DNA from: Advenella kashmirensis W13003 | GTDB taxonomy: Bacteria; Pseudomonadota; Gammaproteobacteria; Burkholderiales; Burkholderiaceae_B | Direction of reading: 5' to 3' | Assembly: GCF_000506985.1 (NCBI RefSeq) | Contig: NZ_KI650979.1 | Location: forward strand, 806,001-870,000 | Length of the DNA: 64,000 bases | Part shown: piece after piece, positions 1 to 9,744 of the stretch | How the letters are laid out: every line of letters begins with the position of its first letter | Numbering within the stretch: position 1 is the stretch's first letter | Notes under the pieces: model-generated | The model's input: only the letters and a program-made list of their open reading frames with translations | Told to the model about the DNA's origin: nothing | Database searches by the model: none | Program-made: the position numbers and the translations under genes

Positions 1-626
1 CCCGTCATCATGCCCGGCAGGCTGACCAGACCGATCACCATCATGCTATTGATCGTCGGCATCATCCCTGCCCGCACCGCGTTCTGTGCCGGCTCGCGAT
101 AGGCTTCCCATCCGCTGGCTCCAAGCGAGAGCATCATTTCCACATGGTCCCGTTTCTGGGTCAATTCGTTTGTAATACGATCCAGCCCCAGCGACACTCC
201 TGTCAGGGTGTTGCCCATAATCATGCCAAGCACGGGGATCACATACTGCGGCGAATACCAGGGTTCAATACGCAGAATCAGCACCAGCCCGATGCCCATG
301 GTCAACCACGAAGGAATCCAGATCGCAAACAGTGCATCGAACGGCATGCCCTGATAGCGTATGCGACTGCGATTGCGGGCCGCCAACCCTGCAATGACCG
401 TCATGACCGCCATAATGGCAAGCACGATATACCATTTATCGGCGGCAAAAACCCACTTGAGTATCAGGCCGATGGCAAACAGCTGCACAACCATGCGAAT
501 GGAGGCAATCAACAGCTGCTTTTCCAGTTTGAGCTTCAGAAAGACCGAGATCAGGCCATTGGCCAGAATCAGCAGCGCGGCCAGTCCGATCTCGCCAACC
601 GATATTTCCATGTAGTCAGGATTCAT
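1..626 (-). CDS. fetB: FetB-like ABC transporter permease, partial
   Basis: Membrane permease of the YbbM/FetB (UPF0014) family. In E. coli it works with FetA and is implicated in iron efflux and peroxide tolerance. I translated the minus strand from the ATG at 624-626, and the frame stays open to base 1 (about 208 residues), so the C-terminus lies outside the window. The product starts MNPDYMEISVGEIGLAALLI, is dominated by hydrophobic helices, and carries the family-like stretches VPVLGMIMGNTLTG-type (here IPVLGMIMGNTLTG) and MMLSLGASGWEA. The ATG overlaps the TGA of the upstream ATPase gene (ATGA), so the two are translationally coupled. The metal specificity is inferred from the family. 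Confidence 0.85.
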   Translation of the reverse strand, partial: MNPDYMEISVGEIGLAALLILANGLISVFLKLKLEKQLLIASIRMVVQLFAIGLILKWVFAADKWYIVLAIMAVMTVIAGLAARNRSRIRYQGMPFDALFAIWIPSWLTMGIGLVLILRIEPWYSPQYVIPVLGMIMGNTLTGVSLGLDRITNELTQKRDHVEMMLSLGASGWEAYREPAQNAVRAGMMPTINSMMVIGLVSLPGMMT

Positions 627-1342
627 GCATGCGCTCCTTCGCTATCGTCGGTGCTCAAATGGCCGTTTTCCATCAACCATATACGCTCGCCCACACGTGC
701 TTTCTGCTGTTCATCATGGCTGATCCACAAGGTCGCGGTTTCATGACGGTTCACGGTCATCCAGTGGTCAATCAGTTTTTCCACGAGCTGCGCCGTGGCT
801 TCATCCAGCGCCGAGGTGGGTTCATCCAGGAGCAAAAGACAGGGATCCAGTTGCAACACGCGCAAAAGACAGACCAGTTGCATTTCCCCGCCCGACAGAG
901 CTCCAGACGCCTTGTCAAGAAATGACGAGGGACGGTCAATGGCCTGCAGAAATCGTTCTATTTTCTGCCGGTCATATTTTTTATCACGATTGACGGCCAG
1001 CCCGAAAGGAAATGTCAGATTGCCCTCAACGCTGGCATGCAGCAGCACCGGGCGCTGCCGGATATATGCCACCTGCGCACGATAGCGACTGCTGTCAGAC
1101 TGGCTGACCGTACGGCCACGCAGCGCCAGCTCGCCGGAATCGGGTTTATCAAGCAGGGCCAGCGTGCGCATGAACACGCTCTTTCCCGAGCCGGATGCGC
1201 CCGACAGGACGACACGATCGCCGTGCCGGATGATGCACGAGGCCGGATAAAGCAGCACATGATCACTGAGCGGATCTTTGCGAGTGAGATGGGTTGCCTG
1301 CAATAGTGCTGGCCGGGAGGAGGTCGAATGAACGCTTGCCAC
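623..1342 (-). CDS. fetA: FetA-like ABC transporter ATP-binding protein
   Basis: ATPase partner of the FetB-like permease, predicted to drive metal export. It shows a Walker A GASGSGKS, the signature LSGGE and a Walker B with [12 protein letters not shown]. The frame is open up to a GTG at 1483, but the first 47 codons read like non-coding sequence. Starting at the GTG at 1340-1342 gives 239 residues with Walker A near residue 50, close to the usual FetA size (about 225). No strong Shine-Dalgarno sequence precedes either start, so the start is uncertain. The stop overlaps the fetB start by 4 bases. Confidence 0.8.
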   Translation of the reverse strand: MASVHSTSSRPALLQATHLTRKDPLSDHVLLYPASCIIRHGDRVVLSGASGSGKSVFMRTLALLDKPDSGELALRGRTVSQSDSSRYRAQVAYIRQRPVLLHASVEGNLTFPFGLAVNRDKKYDRQKIERFLQAIDRPSSFLDKASGALSGGEMQLVCLLRVLQLDPCLLLLDEPTSALDEATAQLVEKLIDHWMTVNRHETATLWISHDEQQKARVGERIWLMENGHLSTDDSEGAHA

Positions 1343-1535
1343 AACTGTTTCATGCCAATGTTGATAGCGACGCCACCCGCATAGCCGCCAAAAAAAAGCG
1401 GCCGCAGGGCGCGTGACTGAGCCAGGGAAACGGCCGGAAGAAAAATGAATTTTTTCCCCGGACGAACTGCGCACAATATACACTGAAAGCGTGGCCAGGA
1501 CATGTCAAACGCCCTGCGAGGGAACGCGAGACCGG

Positions 1536-3260
1536 TTAAGTGTCCGCCAGCAACTGCGGAATACGCAGGATTACGTCCCGATCCTTTTGTTTTTCCGGTT
1601 CAGGCAACATGTCCCACGCCACCATGGAGGGATGGCAACGACGCAAATCATCCCGCTGGACGCCATAGCGCCAGCCGGCAAGATAACGCTGCGCGACCCA
1701 GCGCGCATGTTCTACCTGCGCCAGCCGCTCCACTTCCTGCGCAGTGAACGAGATGGGACGCGGGTCTCCTGCTATCTGTGCATCGGCCCCTGTCAGCTTG
1801 CCGCACATGGCCAGCTTGTAGGGAATATGATCGGCCTGTGCCCGGTTGGCGTCTTTCGCCGGCTCATTCAAGGCATCCCAGGATTGCTTATAGGCTTCAC
1901 TTTCACTGAGTGCACCACCATCCGGGGCCAGTTGCTGCAGGTAATCCTCGTGAATGGCACGCGCGATGGTGTCCAGCCGTTCCTTCGTGATCAGTTCCAC
2001 CTGACACACCGACTCCAGACTGCCGAAAAACCGCAGCCGATTAAGCCGGTTCTGCTTTGTTCTGAGTAGCGCATTTAGGCCATCGTTATGGTAATTCAAT
2101 GCAAATACGCGAAAAGTAGAGACCGGCGTGGCGTGCAGCATTTCCAGCGACATTTTCAGATTGGCCGAATCCTGCTCGAATGCAGCAATCACAACCGGAA
2201 TAACGTGTTCTGGCGGGTCAATCACCAACTCATTCAGGATTTGGTCGTAAGCACCATCGAATTCGACATATTTAATGGAAGAGACCATACCGGCGCCAGG
2301 ATATTCAGCAACCAGCTGCCTGCCGGCCATGTCGGCCCCGGCGCCACACACAATGATCTCGGGCGAGGCCGGATTCGCCGTGTGCAGAACCTGCAATGCC
2401 TGCACCAGCAGCGATTTGGCGGTATCGCCTGTGCCAAATATCACCAGGCGGAAAACCGTCTCCTCATCGCGCAGCGCCTCGGCATATTCATAAGGGAAAC
2501 GGGCGAAGAACTGGCGGGCGATCATCTGATGATGATTGAAGAACCGCAAATCAATGCCATTTTGCTTTTCATCTTCAAAATAATCGGATTGCTGCAGCAT
2601 GGCGCTGACACGCGCGTTCGCGATATGCAGAAAGCACCGCACCTGATATTTTCCCGGATTCTTTTCTGTGATCTGATGCAAGGCACGCACCACATTGATG
2701 GTGGTCTGTTCATCATTCAAAAAGCAAATGAGATAGCGGGCAGTACGAATCCCCGCGTCCTGCAACACCATGCTTTGCGTACCATCGCCAAATAGCACCA
2801 GGTGTCCCTCACGGCGCAGCGCCCGGGCGTGCTTGTGCTCCGCATCCAGCTCAATGGCCACCCCTGTCATATGGTGCGATTGAGCCAGATCGTTCAGCAA
2901 GGCCTTGCCCTTTTGATTGATGCCAAGCACCAGCACCTGGTTACGCCTGAACAGCAGCCTGAACTGCGTGTAATAATCAACAAAAAGCTTTTGTGCAATT
3001 CTGACCATCCCGGCCAGCAGCGCCAGGGTCACGACAATCTTGACGAACGTGAGTTGCCACGGCAAATTCTCCGGCGGCAATGAAGATGAAACAGGATCGG
3101 ATCCCATCAGGGTGCGTAGCGTACGATACAGCTTTTCAGGCAGATAGAGCCATTCATTGATTTGTGGATAGTGCTTGCCCAGTCCCGTCCAGGTCAACAC
3201 AATCACTGCAAGCCCACCCACCAGAACCAGAATGCTTTTTGCGCGATGAGACAGTTTCAT
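1536..3260 (-). CDS. Membrane-anchored tandem Rossmann protein with C-terminal RyR domain
   Basis: 574 residues. Two hydrophobic segments (about 8-26 and 70-88) come first, then a TrkA-N/RCK-like Rossmann fold (VLVLGINQKGKALL, about 109-122) and a second Rossmann-like stretch (LVIFGTGDTAKSLL, about 270). The C-terminus (about 500-565) matches the bacterial RyR domain: VEHARW, then AGWRYG, then HPSMVAWDMLPE and EKQKDRD. RyR domains are known from ryanodine receptors and from prokaryotic proteins, where a nucleotide-ligand role has been proposed. The start ATG directly follows the TAA of the TIR gene (TAAATG), so the pair is almost certainly one operon. By inference this is the membrane effector or ligand sensor for the TIR product. 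It could instead be a K+ uptake regulator, but no channel gene is nearby. Confidence 0.85.
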   Translation of the reverse strand: MKLSHRAKSILVLVGGLAVIVLTWTGLGKHYPQINEWLYLPEKLYRTLRTLMGSDPVSSSLPPENLPWQLTFVKIVVTLALLAGMVRIAQKLFVDYYTQFRLLFRRNQVLVLGINQKGKALLNDLAQSHHMTGVAIELDAEHKHARALRREGHLVLFGDGTQSMVLQDAGIRTARYLICFLNDEQTTINVVRALHQITEKNPGKYQVRCFLHIANARVSAMLQQSDYFEDEKQNGIDLRFFNHHQMIARQFFARFPYEYAEALRDEETVFRLVIFGTGDTAKSLLVQALQVLHTANPASPEIIVCGAGADMAGRQLVAEYPGAGMVSSIKYVEFDGAYDQILNELVIDPPEHVIPVVIAAFEQDSANLKMSLEMLHATPVSTFRVFALNYHNDGLNALLRTKQNRLNRLRFFGSLESVCQVELITKERLDTIARAIHEDYLQQLAPDGGALSESEAYKQSWDALNEPAKDANRAQADHIPYKLAMCGKLTGADAQIAGDPRPISFTAQEVERLAQVEHARWVAQRYLAGWRYGVQRDDLRRCHPSMVAWDMLPEPEKQKDRDVILRIPQLLADT

Positions 3261-6200
3261 TTATGGATGCTCCTGCAAATTGTCGTGTACCTGCCGCAAC
3301 AGCGCCAGGGTTTTTTCCTTCACACTGAGGTCCTGAACTCTGTGAAGTTGCAGACGGACCATCTGTTCCAGGCGACGGGCAACGAATCCGGTCTCCCTGT
3401 TCTGACTGAAATAAACCGCCATTGCAGCGCGGGCCATCGGATGAAAACGCCAGTAACTGTCGAGCAATTGCAACTGTGACGCATCGCGTATGGGTATGTA
3501 TTTTTCAATGTAAGCAGTCAATGAAACAGTGGAACCGGGCACAGGCGGGCGGACATACGGGTCCTGGAAAAACCAGGAATCGGGGCGCTGCGCCGCGCGA
3601 GGAGCATCAACAACGGCTGCGGCATCATTGTCGTATTGCTTGCCGAAATAAATCTCGGTCTGATCGGCCAGATCGCGCGCAGGGGCAAGCAGCGCATCAG
3701 GCACCGCCCATACATTCAGAATGGACTCGCCGGCCCGCGCGTCAAGGGTCAAGATATCCTTGCCGTTGCGCAGTAACACCACGTCATTGATACGACTGAT
3801 CCCAAACGGCATGACAACCGGCATTCCTGTGGTCGTGTCATACATGGCAATGCCCTTATTGCCACCCACGCCCAAGGAGTCTGAAGCGAACAGAATCTGA
3901 CCGTCTGCAGAAAACTTCAAGTATCCATTAGTGGCATCGTTACTGATTTTCTGCCCGATCGGGCGCATTTTTTCCAGGCTCCACAAGCGGATATATTTGT
4001 TATCTTCAGCCATGGCAATCAGCTTGCCGTCTGGGCTGAGTTCGGCCTTGGGTGAGTCACCTGCAGTGGGAAGCGTCAGGCGGCTGACAAAATCCGTCAG
4101 ATCATATAACTGTGCATTGTCATTGAAAAACGCCAGCAGATATTTATTATCGGGTGTGAAATAGGCCCCCTTGATCCGCGTGCTCTCCTGATGCAAGACC
4201 TTGCCCGTGGCGACGTCAACAACGCGCCAGTTGCTCTCTTCGTCCAGAGCGAGGATTGTCGACAAATCCGCCGACAACTTATATTTTTCGCCCTGCTTGA
4301 GGGTAAACGTGCGCGCAAGTTCACCGGACGCGATATCCCAAATGCCCAGTTTTTTTTCATCGAGTCTGGACGAAACCTGCCTGCCATCGCGACTGAACGA
4401 GATCATGCCTTTGACAGACACCGGCTTGCCGATTGGCTTTCCGGTACCGGCACGATAGAACAGCAGCTGGCTTCGATCGTTTTCCGGTGTTGAAATCACA
4501 TAGATGAAATCATGTTCTTCATCTACGCCGAAGCGATCAATGGTGAACGGAGTTTCGATGTACTTTTTGGCGCCATCTTTTGCTTCCAGGGAAAGATACT
4601 CCAGCGCGCGACCATTCTTTTTAAGTATCAGCACACCCTTGCTATCGGGCATGGCACGGAACGATACCAGTTTTTCGCCCAGGCTATGCTGCGACCGAAG
4701 CAATGCCGGCGCCAGGTCCGTCACCAGGTAAAACGACCCCTCCTGAAGCTCAACCCGTTGCGTCATATCAGGAGACACGCTCGACGAATCATCATATAAA
4801 AGTCGAACAAGGTTGAGCGACGTTTCGCCAGCAGACACGGCCTGGTCGGTATTGATATCATGTACCGTATAGTTGCCCTGCCACAGCGTGGTATAGGTTT
4901 TCCCATCATTGAAATAAACATCTTCGGGCACCAGCTGACCCGGCACTCTGGCCACCTCGCGATTATTTTTCCGCAAATCAATGTGATACATGCCATTGAC
5001 CGCCCGGACAAACACGTGCTGCGCGTCCGGGCTGAATTTGAGCCTCATGATTCTGGCCGGCACCTGATAGTCGCGTGCCTCAAGCAGTTGACCGTCGGCG
5101 CTCACGGGATAGATGCGAATACGATTGTCATTATCCTCATTTTCATGAAAAACAATGAGCCGCCCTTGCGGCTCAATCTCAATCTGGTCGGTCGCGGCGC
5201 TCGAACGGCGACGGGTGGGCACCTGATCAACGGCAAGCTGATGCGTGCGCATGTTAAATAGTTGTGATTTGATATATTCCAGCTTGCCGTCAACAACGTG
5301 CCACCCCTGTATGACAAGCCAGCGACCGGTTGCATCCGGTACCAGGGAAGCAATACGCATATCGGCAGGCGCCTCATAAACAATACTGATGGGCTTGCCT
5401 TCCTGCCATGTCGCTATTTTGTTATCGGCAGTCGTGAAGTACAGAATACCTCTGGCATCAAACAGCATTTTTGTAAACGAATTGGCATTGGCATCGTTCA
5501 AGGTCGTGTGCAATGTCTGTTTGTACGCATCCCATATCTGTATGCCGCGTTGCGCATTGGTGGTGGCATTGATTGCAGCAAGCCAGTGACCATCGGGGCT
5601 GAACACGGGCGTCGAGTCCAGTCTTGGCATCAGCGTCATGCCGTTCTGACGCATCAGCATTGACTGCACATACAACGCGGTTCGTTCATTGCCATAGCGT
5701 GTCGCGGCAGCCATGTAGGCCGCGCCCTCGGCCACTTCTTTCTGGTCAATTTTATTCAGTCCGGAAAGAAACAGGGAACGCGAGAGCATGGATTGGGCAG
5801 AGTTTCTTTCAGTCCAGGCGTATACGCCCATGCCCATCGCCATGACCGCCAGCACACCAATGACGATTGCAATACGCTTGATAATCTTCGTGCGCTGCCT
5901 GGCTTTGACCAATTGATAGGCCTGATCGCGCTGGGTCAGGTCGCCAAGGGGCACATCCAGCACACCGGCAATGACCTTGAGGCGGGCCAGATCAAGACGA
6001 TCCCTGTAGGCCTGTACCCTGCGCTCCACCTCCCTGCGTGACAACTTGCGATCCTGCTGCAACTGCCGCCGATACGCCTCCGGCGTGGTGAAACCCTGCT
6101 CCTGCGTCCCTGGAATGCGGGCGTCAGCGGCGATGGGCTCTTCGCTTACATTGGTGTCAATCGCGCCGGTCTCATCTACCCTGAAACGCAATACCTCCGG

Positions 6201-6629
6201 AAAACATTGCTGTTCGGTAGACTCTTTGCCATATTCAGGCTCCCCGGCAAGAATCAGGGCAATCATGCGATCACTTTTGCCTGTCTGCTTGAAATGGCGC
6301 AGCTCCTGGCTTACATATACTGAGCGGGCCGATTGCGGCGAACTCAGATAAATCAGACAGGCCGAGGCATCCAGCGCCGTGGTCAGCGCCGAGGACAGGT
6401 TGGAACTGGCCGACAGCTCCTTTTCATCCTGAAAGACAGGATAGATTTGCGCGGGAATAGGCCTGCCGGCACGATTGGACTTGCCGACCAGGTCAGCCGG
6501 CACCTCGTAGGTTTCCAGCTCATGATGCAGCCAGTCGGCCCATTTACGCCCTTCTTCCCGGTTATCAGCGTGGCTGTAACTGATGAATGCCGCATAGGTC
6601 AGCCGACTCTCTGCCGTTTCTTCGTTCAT
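3261..6629 (-). CDS. TIR-transmembrane-WD40 repeat protein
   Basis: 1122 residues. The N-terminal TIR domain (about 10-135) starts AAFISYSHAD and carries the PVFQDEKEL loop. It also has the helix SARSVYVSQELRHFK, whose E109 sits at the catalytic glutamate position of NAD-cleaving TIR domains. A basic linker leads to one transmembrane helix (about 250-271). A long beta-propeller follows (about 300-970) with repeats such as FSPDGHWLA, LSPDGKLIAMA and blade ends like IRLWSLE and LGIWDIA. A helical tail ends the protein. TIR domains in bacterial immunity hydrolyse or cyclise NAD. The propeller is probably a sensor or scaffold, and the topology suggests the TIR is cytosolic with the propeller across the membrane. 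The gene is coupled to the RyR gene. NADase activity is inference. Confidence 0.88.
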   Translation of the reverse strand: MNEETAESRLTYAAFISYSHADNREEGRKWADWLHHELETYEVPADLVGKSNRAGRPIPAQIYPVFQDEKELSASSNLSSALTTALDASACLIYLSSPQSARSVYVSQELRHFKQTGKSDRMIALILAGEPEYGKESTEQQCFPEVLRFRVDETGAIDTNVSEEPIAADARIPGTQEQGFTTPEAYRRQLQQDRKLSRREVERRVQAYRDRLDLARLKVIAGVLDVPLGDLTQRDQAYQLVKARQRTKIIKRIAIVIGVLAVMAMGMGVYAWTERNSAQSMLSRSLFLSGLNKIDQKEVAEGAAYMAAATRYGNERTALYVQSMLMRQNGMTLMPRLDSTPVFSPDGHWLAAINATTNAQRGIQIWDAYKQTLHTTLNDANANSFTKMLFDARGILYFTTADNKIATWQEGKPISIVYEAPADMRIASLVPDATGRWLVIQGWHVVDGKLEYIKSQLFNMRTHQLAVDQVPTRRRSSAATDQIEIEPQGRLIVFHENEDNDNRIRIYPVSADGQLLEARDYQVPARIMRLKFSPDAQHVFVRAVNGMYHIDLRKNNREVARVPGQLVPEDVYFNDGKTYTTLWQGNYTVHDINTDQAVSAGETSLNLVRLLYDDSSSVSPDMTQRVELQEGSFYLVTDLAPALLRSQHSLGEKLVSFRAMPDSKGVLILKKNGRALEYLSLEAKDGAKKYIETPFTIDRFGVDEEHDFIYVISTPENDRSQLLFYRAGTGKPIGKPVSVKGMISFSRDGRQVSSRLDEKKLGIWDIASGELARTFTLKQGEKYKLSADLSTILALDEESNWRVVDVATGKVLHQESTRIKGAYFTPDNKYLLAFFNDNAQLYDLTDFVSRLTLPTAGDSPKAELSPDGKLIAMAEDNKYIRLWSLEKMRPIGQKISNDATNGYLKFSADGQILFASDSLGVGGNKGIAMYDTTTGMPVVMPFGISRINDVVLLRNGKDILTLDARAGESILNVWAVPDALLAPARDLADQTEIYFGKQYDNDAAAVVDAPRAAQRPDSWFFQDPYVRPPVPGSTVSLTAYIEKYIPIRDASQLQLLDSYWRFHPMARAAMAVYFSQNRETGFVARRLEQMVRLQLHRVQDLSVKEKTLALLRQVHDNLQEHP

Positions 6630-6750
6630 ATTTATCTATGCAGACAGGTTCCCAGAGCCATCCGTTTTACCCGAGAACCGTTACCCAGACAATATGTGCA
6701 GCCTCATTTCAACAGGAAATGATGTATCGGATTGTGAAATATGTTGAACA

Positions 6751-7179
6751 TTATGACGCCACCCACGGATCATAACTGGTGAAATTCCACACATTGCCTT
6801 CCAGGTCTTTGGCGTCGTATGAGCGCCCAGGATAGCCCTGGTTATCATAAGGCGGCTTGATGATGTTGGCGCCGTGCTTGCCCGCATGCGCCGCGTGGGC
6901 ATCGGGATCATCGACATGCATGCAGATGCACATGGTAATACCGCGCGCTTCGTCCGGGGTCAGCCATTGGTACAAGTCCTTGGCCTCCGATTCCCGGTCG
7001 CTGCCGAGCATGATCATGTTGTTGCCGATGACCAACTGGGCATGGTGAATAATTCCGGGATCTTTTTCATCGGCGTAAACCGCGTGGCGGGTAAATCCAA
7101 AGGCTTCGCATAGAAATCGGACGGCGGACGGCGCGTCCTTGTACCGAAGACAGGGAATAATTGCACTTTTCTCCGACAT
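6751..7179 (-). CDS. VOC (glyoxalase/bleomycin resistance) family protein
   Basis: 142 residues forming one VOC-type module of the PhnB/glyoxalase-like group. It starts MSEKSAIIPCLRYKDAPSAV and ends with the typical GNVWNF strand. The substrate cannot be predicted; such proteins range from metal-dependent enzymes to antibiotic-binding proteins. A strong Shine-Dalgarno sequence (AAGGAGGTT) stands just upstream of the ATG. It lies between maeB and the TIR gene on the same strand, but gaps of about 120 and 160 bases suggest independent transcription. Confidence 0.8.
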   Translation of the reverse strand: MSEKSAIIPCLRYKDAPSAVRFLCEAFGFTRHAVYADEKDPGIIHHAQLVIGNNMIMLGSDRESEAKDLYQWLTPDEARGITMCICMHVDDPDAHAAHAGKHGANIIKPPYDNQGYPGRSYDAKDLEGNVWNFTSYDPWVAS

Positions 7180-7342
7180 GATGAACCTCCTTATCCATTC
7201 AGAAGGAAAGAGAATCCAGCATATTCCTTTGTGAATAAAGTTGCAATCTGCCTGCCCAAAACATCGTTCAGCGGTACCCGCCGGCTATGGGCGAGTACAC
7301 AGATGTCATATTGCACAAACGGCCAGCAGCAGCCTGCGTGCC

Positions 7343-9634
7343 TTAGCTCTCGACGCGATTCGCATCCAGCACCGTGAGCGCTGCCATATTCACAATCCGC
7401 CGTACAGTGGAACTGGAAGTCAGGATATGCACCGGCGCATTTGCACCCAGCAGGAACGGACCGACTGCCACGTTGCCACCGGCGACGGTTTTCAGCAGGT
7501 TATAGGCGATATTGCCTGAATCGACATTGGGGCAGACCAGCAGATTGGCCGACCCTTTAAGGGTAGACGACGGCAGAATGCGCTCGCGCAATACCTCGTT
7601 CAGGGCACAATCGCCGTGCATTTCACCGTCGATTTCCAGATCCGGATTCTGCTCGCGGATCAGTTCCAGCGCACGACGCATTTTTTCGCCTGAAGCCGAA
7701 CTGCCCGAGCCAAAATTGGATCGCGACAGCAATGCGACTTTGGGTTCCACGTCCATCTGCGAGAGCACCTGCGCAGCCGCCAGCGTATATTCCGCAATCT
7801 GTTCTGCAGTGGGATCATCATTGACGTGGGTATCAACCAGCGCCACCATGCGTTGATCCAGCAGCAGGATGTTCATGGCCGCATAAGAACACGCCCCCGG
7901 TTTTTTACCGATCATCTGGTCAACAAAACGCAGGTGCTCGTGATAAGAGCCAACGGTGCCGCAAATCATCCCGTCGGCATCGCCAAGATGAACCATCATC
8001 GCGCCGATCAGCGTCAGACGGCGACGCATTTCCACACGTGCCATTTCCTTTGTGATTCCCTGACGACACATATGTTCCCAATACGTGGTCCAGTATTGAT
8101 GGAAGCGGGAGTCAAACTCGGGATTGGTGACTTCGACGTCTTCACCCAGTTTCAGGCGCAAGCCGAATTTCTCGATGCGGGCCAATAGCACAGACGGGCG
8201 ACCGACCAGGATCGGACGGGCGAGTTTCTCATCGACCACCACCTGCACGGCACGCAAGACCCGTTCGTCCTCACCTTCGGTAAAGACAATACGCGCCTTG
8301 CCGCCATCGCGAACGATCTGTTTGGCCGAGGCAAACAAGGGCTTCATGAATGCGCCGGAGTGGTACACGAACTGTTGCATACGGGCTGCGTACGCTTCGA
8401 GATCGTCAATCGGTCTTGTTGCCACACCACTATCCATGGCAGCCTTGGCCACTGCCGGTGCCACGCGCACAATCAGGCGTGGGTCGAACGGCTTGGGAAT
8501 CAGGTATTCAGGTCCGAAAGACAGGTCGTAACCACCGTAGGCCGTGGCTACCACGTCGTTGATTTCCTCTTTAGCCAGGCCCGCAATGGCGTAGACTGCA
8601 GCTTTTTCCATTTCACGTGTAATTGTGGTTGCGCCTACATCAAGCGCCCCACGGAAAATATACGGGAAGCACAATACGTTATTGACCTGATTGGGAAAGT
8701 CAGACCGGCCGGTCGCCATCACCACGTCGTCACGCACCGCCTTGGCCACGTCGGGCATGATTTCGGGATTCGGATTGGCCAATGCCAGGATCAGGGGACG
8801 CGTTGCCATGGTCTTGACCATTTCGGGCTTCAGCACCCCGCCGGCAGACAAGCCCAGGAACACGTCGGCACCGTCGATAACCTGGGCCAGCGTACGAGCA
8901 TCGGTCTTCTGGGCAAAACGCAGCATTTCCGGCCCCATAGGCGTATTGCGCCCTTCGTAGACCACGCCATCAATGTCGGTCACAAATACATTTTCCAGCG
9001 GCAGGCCCAGATCGACCATCAGGTCCAGACAGGCCAGTGCGGCGGCGCCTGCGCCCGACGACACCACTTTGACCTGTTTAATATCCTTGCCGACTACCGC
9101 CAGGCCGTTGATAAACGCAGCAGCTACGGTAATTGCAGTGCCATGCTGATCGTCGTGAAAGACGGGAATGCTCATGCGTTCACGCAATTTGCGCTCGACT
9201 TCAAAGCATTCCGGGGCCTTGATGTCTTCCAGGTTGATGCCGCCAAAGGTGGCTTCCAGTCCGGCAATAATTTCCACCAGTTTGTCCGGATCGGTTTCAT
9301 TGATTTCAATATCGAATACATCCAGGCCGGCAAATTTCTTGAAGAGGACGGCTTTCCCCTCCATGACCGGCTTGGAAGCCAGTGCGCCGATGTTGCCAAG
9401 GCCCAGTACGGCTGTTCCGTTACTGATGACCCCGACCAAGTTACCCCTGGCGGTATAGCGGAAGGCGTTGAGCGGATCGCTCACGATTTCCTCACAGGCG
9501 GCGGCTACGCCCGGCGTATAGGCCAGGCCCAGATCGCGTTGCGTGACCAGCGGCTTGGTCGCCGTCACCGCGATTTTGCCGGGAACGGGAAACTCGTGAT
9601 AATTCAGCGCTGATTGACGATCAATGGTACTCAT
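7343..9634 (-). CDS. maeB: NADP-dependent malic enzyme with phosphotransacetylase-like C-terminus
   Basis: 763 residues. Oxidative decarboxylation of malate to pyruvate with NADP. The N-terminal malic domain contains [16 protein letters not shown], and the NAD(P)-binding domain follows ([27 protein letters not shown]). The C-terminal third is the phosphotransacetylase-like domain typical of MaeB ([27 protein letters not shown]), usually regulatory in this family. The frame is open 17 codons further upstream, but the ATG at 9632-9634 is preceded by AGGAGG and begins the conserved [15 protein letters not shown], so I place the start there. A LysR gene is divergent, separated by 110 bases with a strong inverted repeat. 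Confidence 0.95.
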   Translation of the reverse strand: MSTIDRQSALNYHEFPVPGKIAVTATKPLVTQRDLGLAYTPGVAAACEEIVSDPLNAFRYTARGNLVGVISNGTAVLGLGNIGALASKPVMEGKAVLFKKFAGLDVFDIEINETDPDKLVEIIAGLEATFGGINLEDIKAPECFEVERKLRERMSIPVFHDDQHGTAITVAAAFINGLAVVGKDIKQVKVVSSGAGAAALACLDLMVDLGLPLENVFVTDIDGVVYEGRNTPMGPEMLRFAQKTDARTLAQVIDGADVFLGLSAGGVLKPEMVKTMATRPLILALANPNPEIMPDVAKAVRDDVVMATGRSDFPNQVNNVLCFPYIFRGALDVGATTITREMEKAAVYAIAGLAKEEINDVVATAYGGYDLSFGPEYLIPKPFDPRLIVRVAPAVAKAAMDSGVATRPIDDLEAYAARMQQFVYHSGAFMKPLFASAKQIVRDGGKARIVFTEGEDERVLRAVQVVVDEKLARPILVGRPSVLLARIEKFGLRLKLGEDVEVTNPEFDSRFHQYWTTYWEHMCRQGITKEMARVEMRRRLTLIGAMMVHLGDADGMICGTVGSYHEHLRFVDQMIGKKPGACSYAAMNILLLDQRMVALVDTHVNDDPTAEQIAEYTLAAAQVLSQMDVEPKVALLSRSNFGSGSSASGEKMRRALELIREQNPDLEIDGEMHGDCALNEVLRERILPSSTLKGSANLLVCPNVDSGNIAYNLLKTVAGGNVAVGPFLLGANAPVHILTSSSTVRRIVNMAALTVLDANRVES

Positions 9635-9711
9635 GGCGGGAGCCTCCTGAAAAATTGATTTTGCAATAGTGTAGGTCCTTACCATAAGTAAATTATTTTC
9701 AATTATGATAT

Positions 9712-9735
9712 AGATATAAGAAATAACTTATATCT
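9712..9735. promoter_or_regulatory. Perfect inverted repeat, candidate operator
   Basis: Nine-base arms AGATATAAG (9712-9720) and CTTATATCT (9727-9735) are separated by 6 bases in the AT-rich gap between maeB and the divergent LysR gene. It lies just upstream of the TTG start proposed at 9745. It is probably the LysR regulator's own operator. It could also act as a hairpin in the 5' leader. Confidence 0.5.
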
Positions 9736-9744
9736 GATCGAAAA

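Noticed and set aside
1343-1483. Longer N-terminus for the FetA-like ATPase
   Set aside because: The extra 47 residues do not resemble the family and would move Walker A about 50 residues later than usual; no better ribosome site supports it.
8360-9613. 417-codon plus-strand open frame
   Set aside because: It is antisense to maeB over its whole length; the maeB frame carries all family motifs and this one none.
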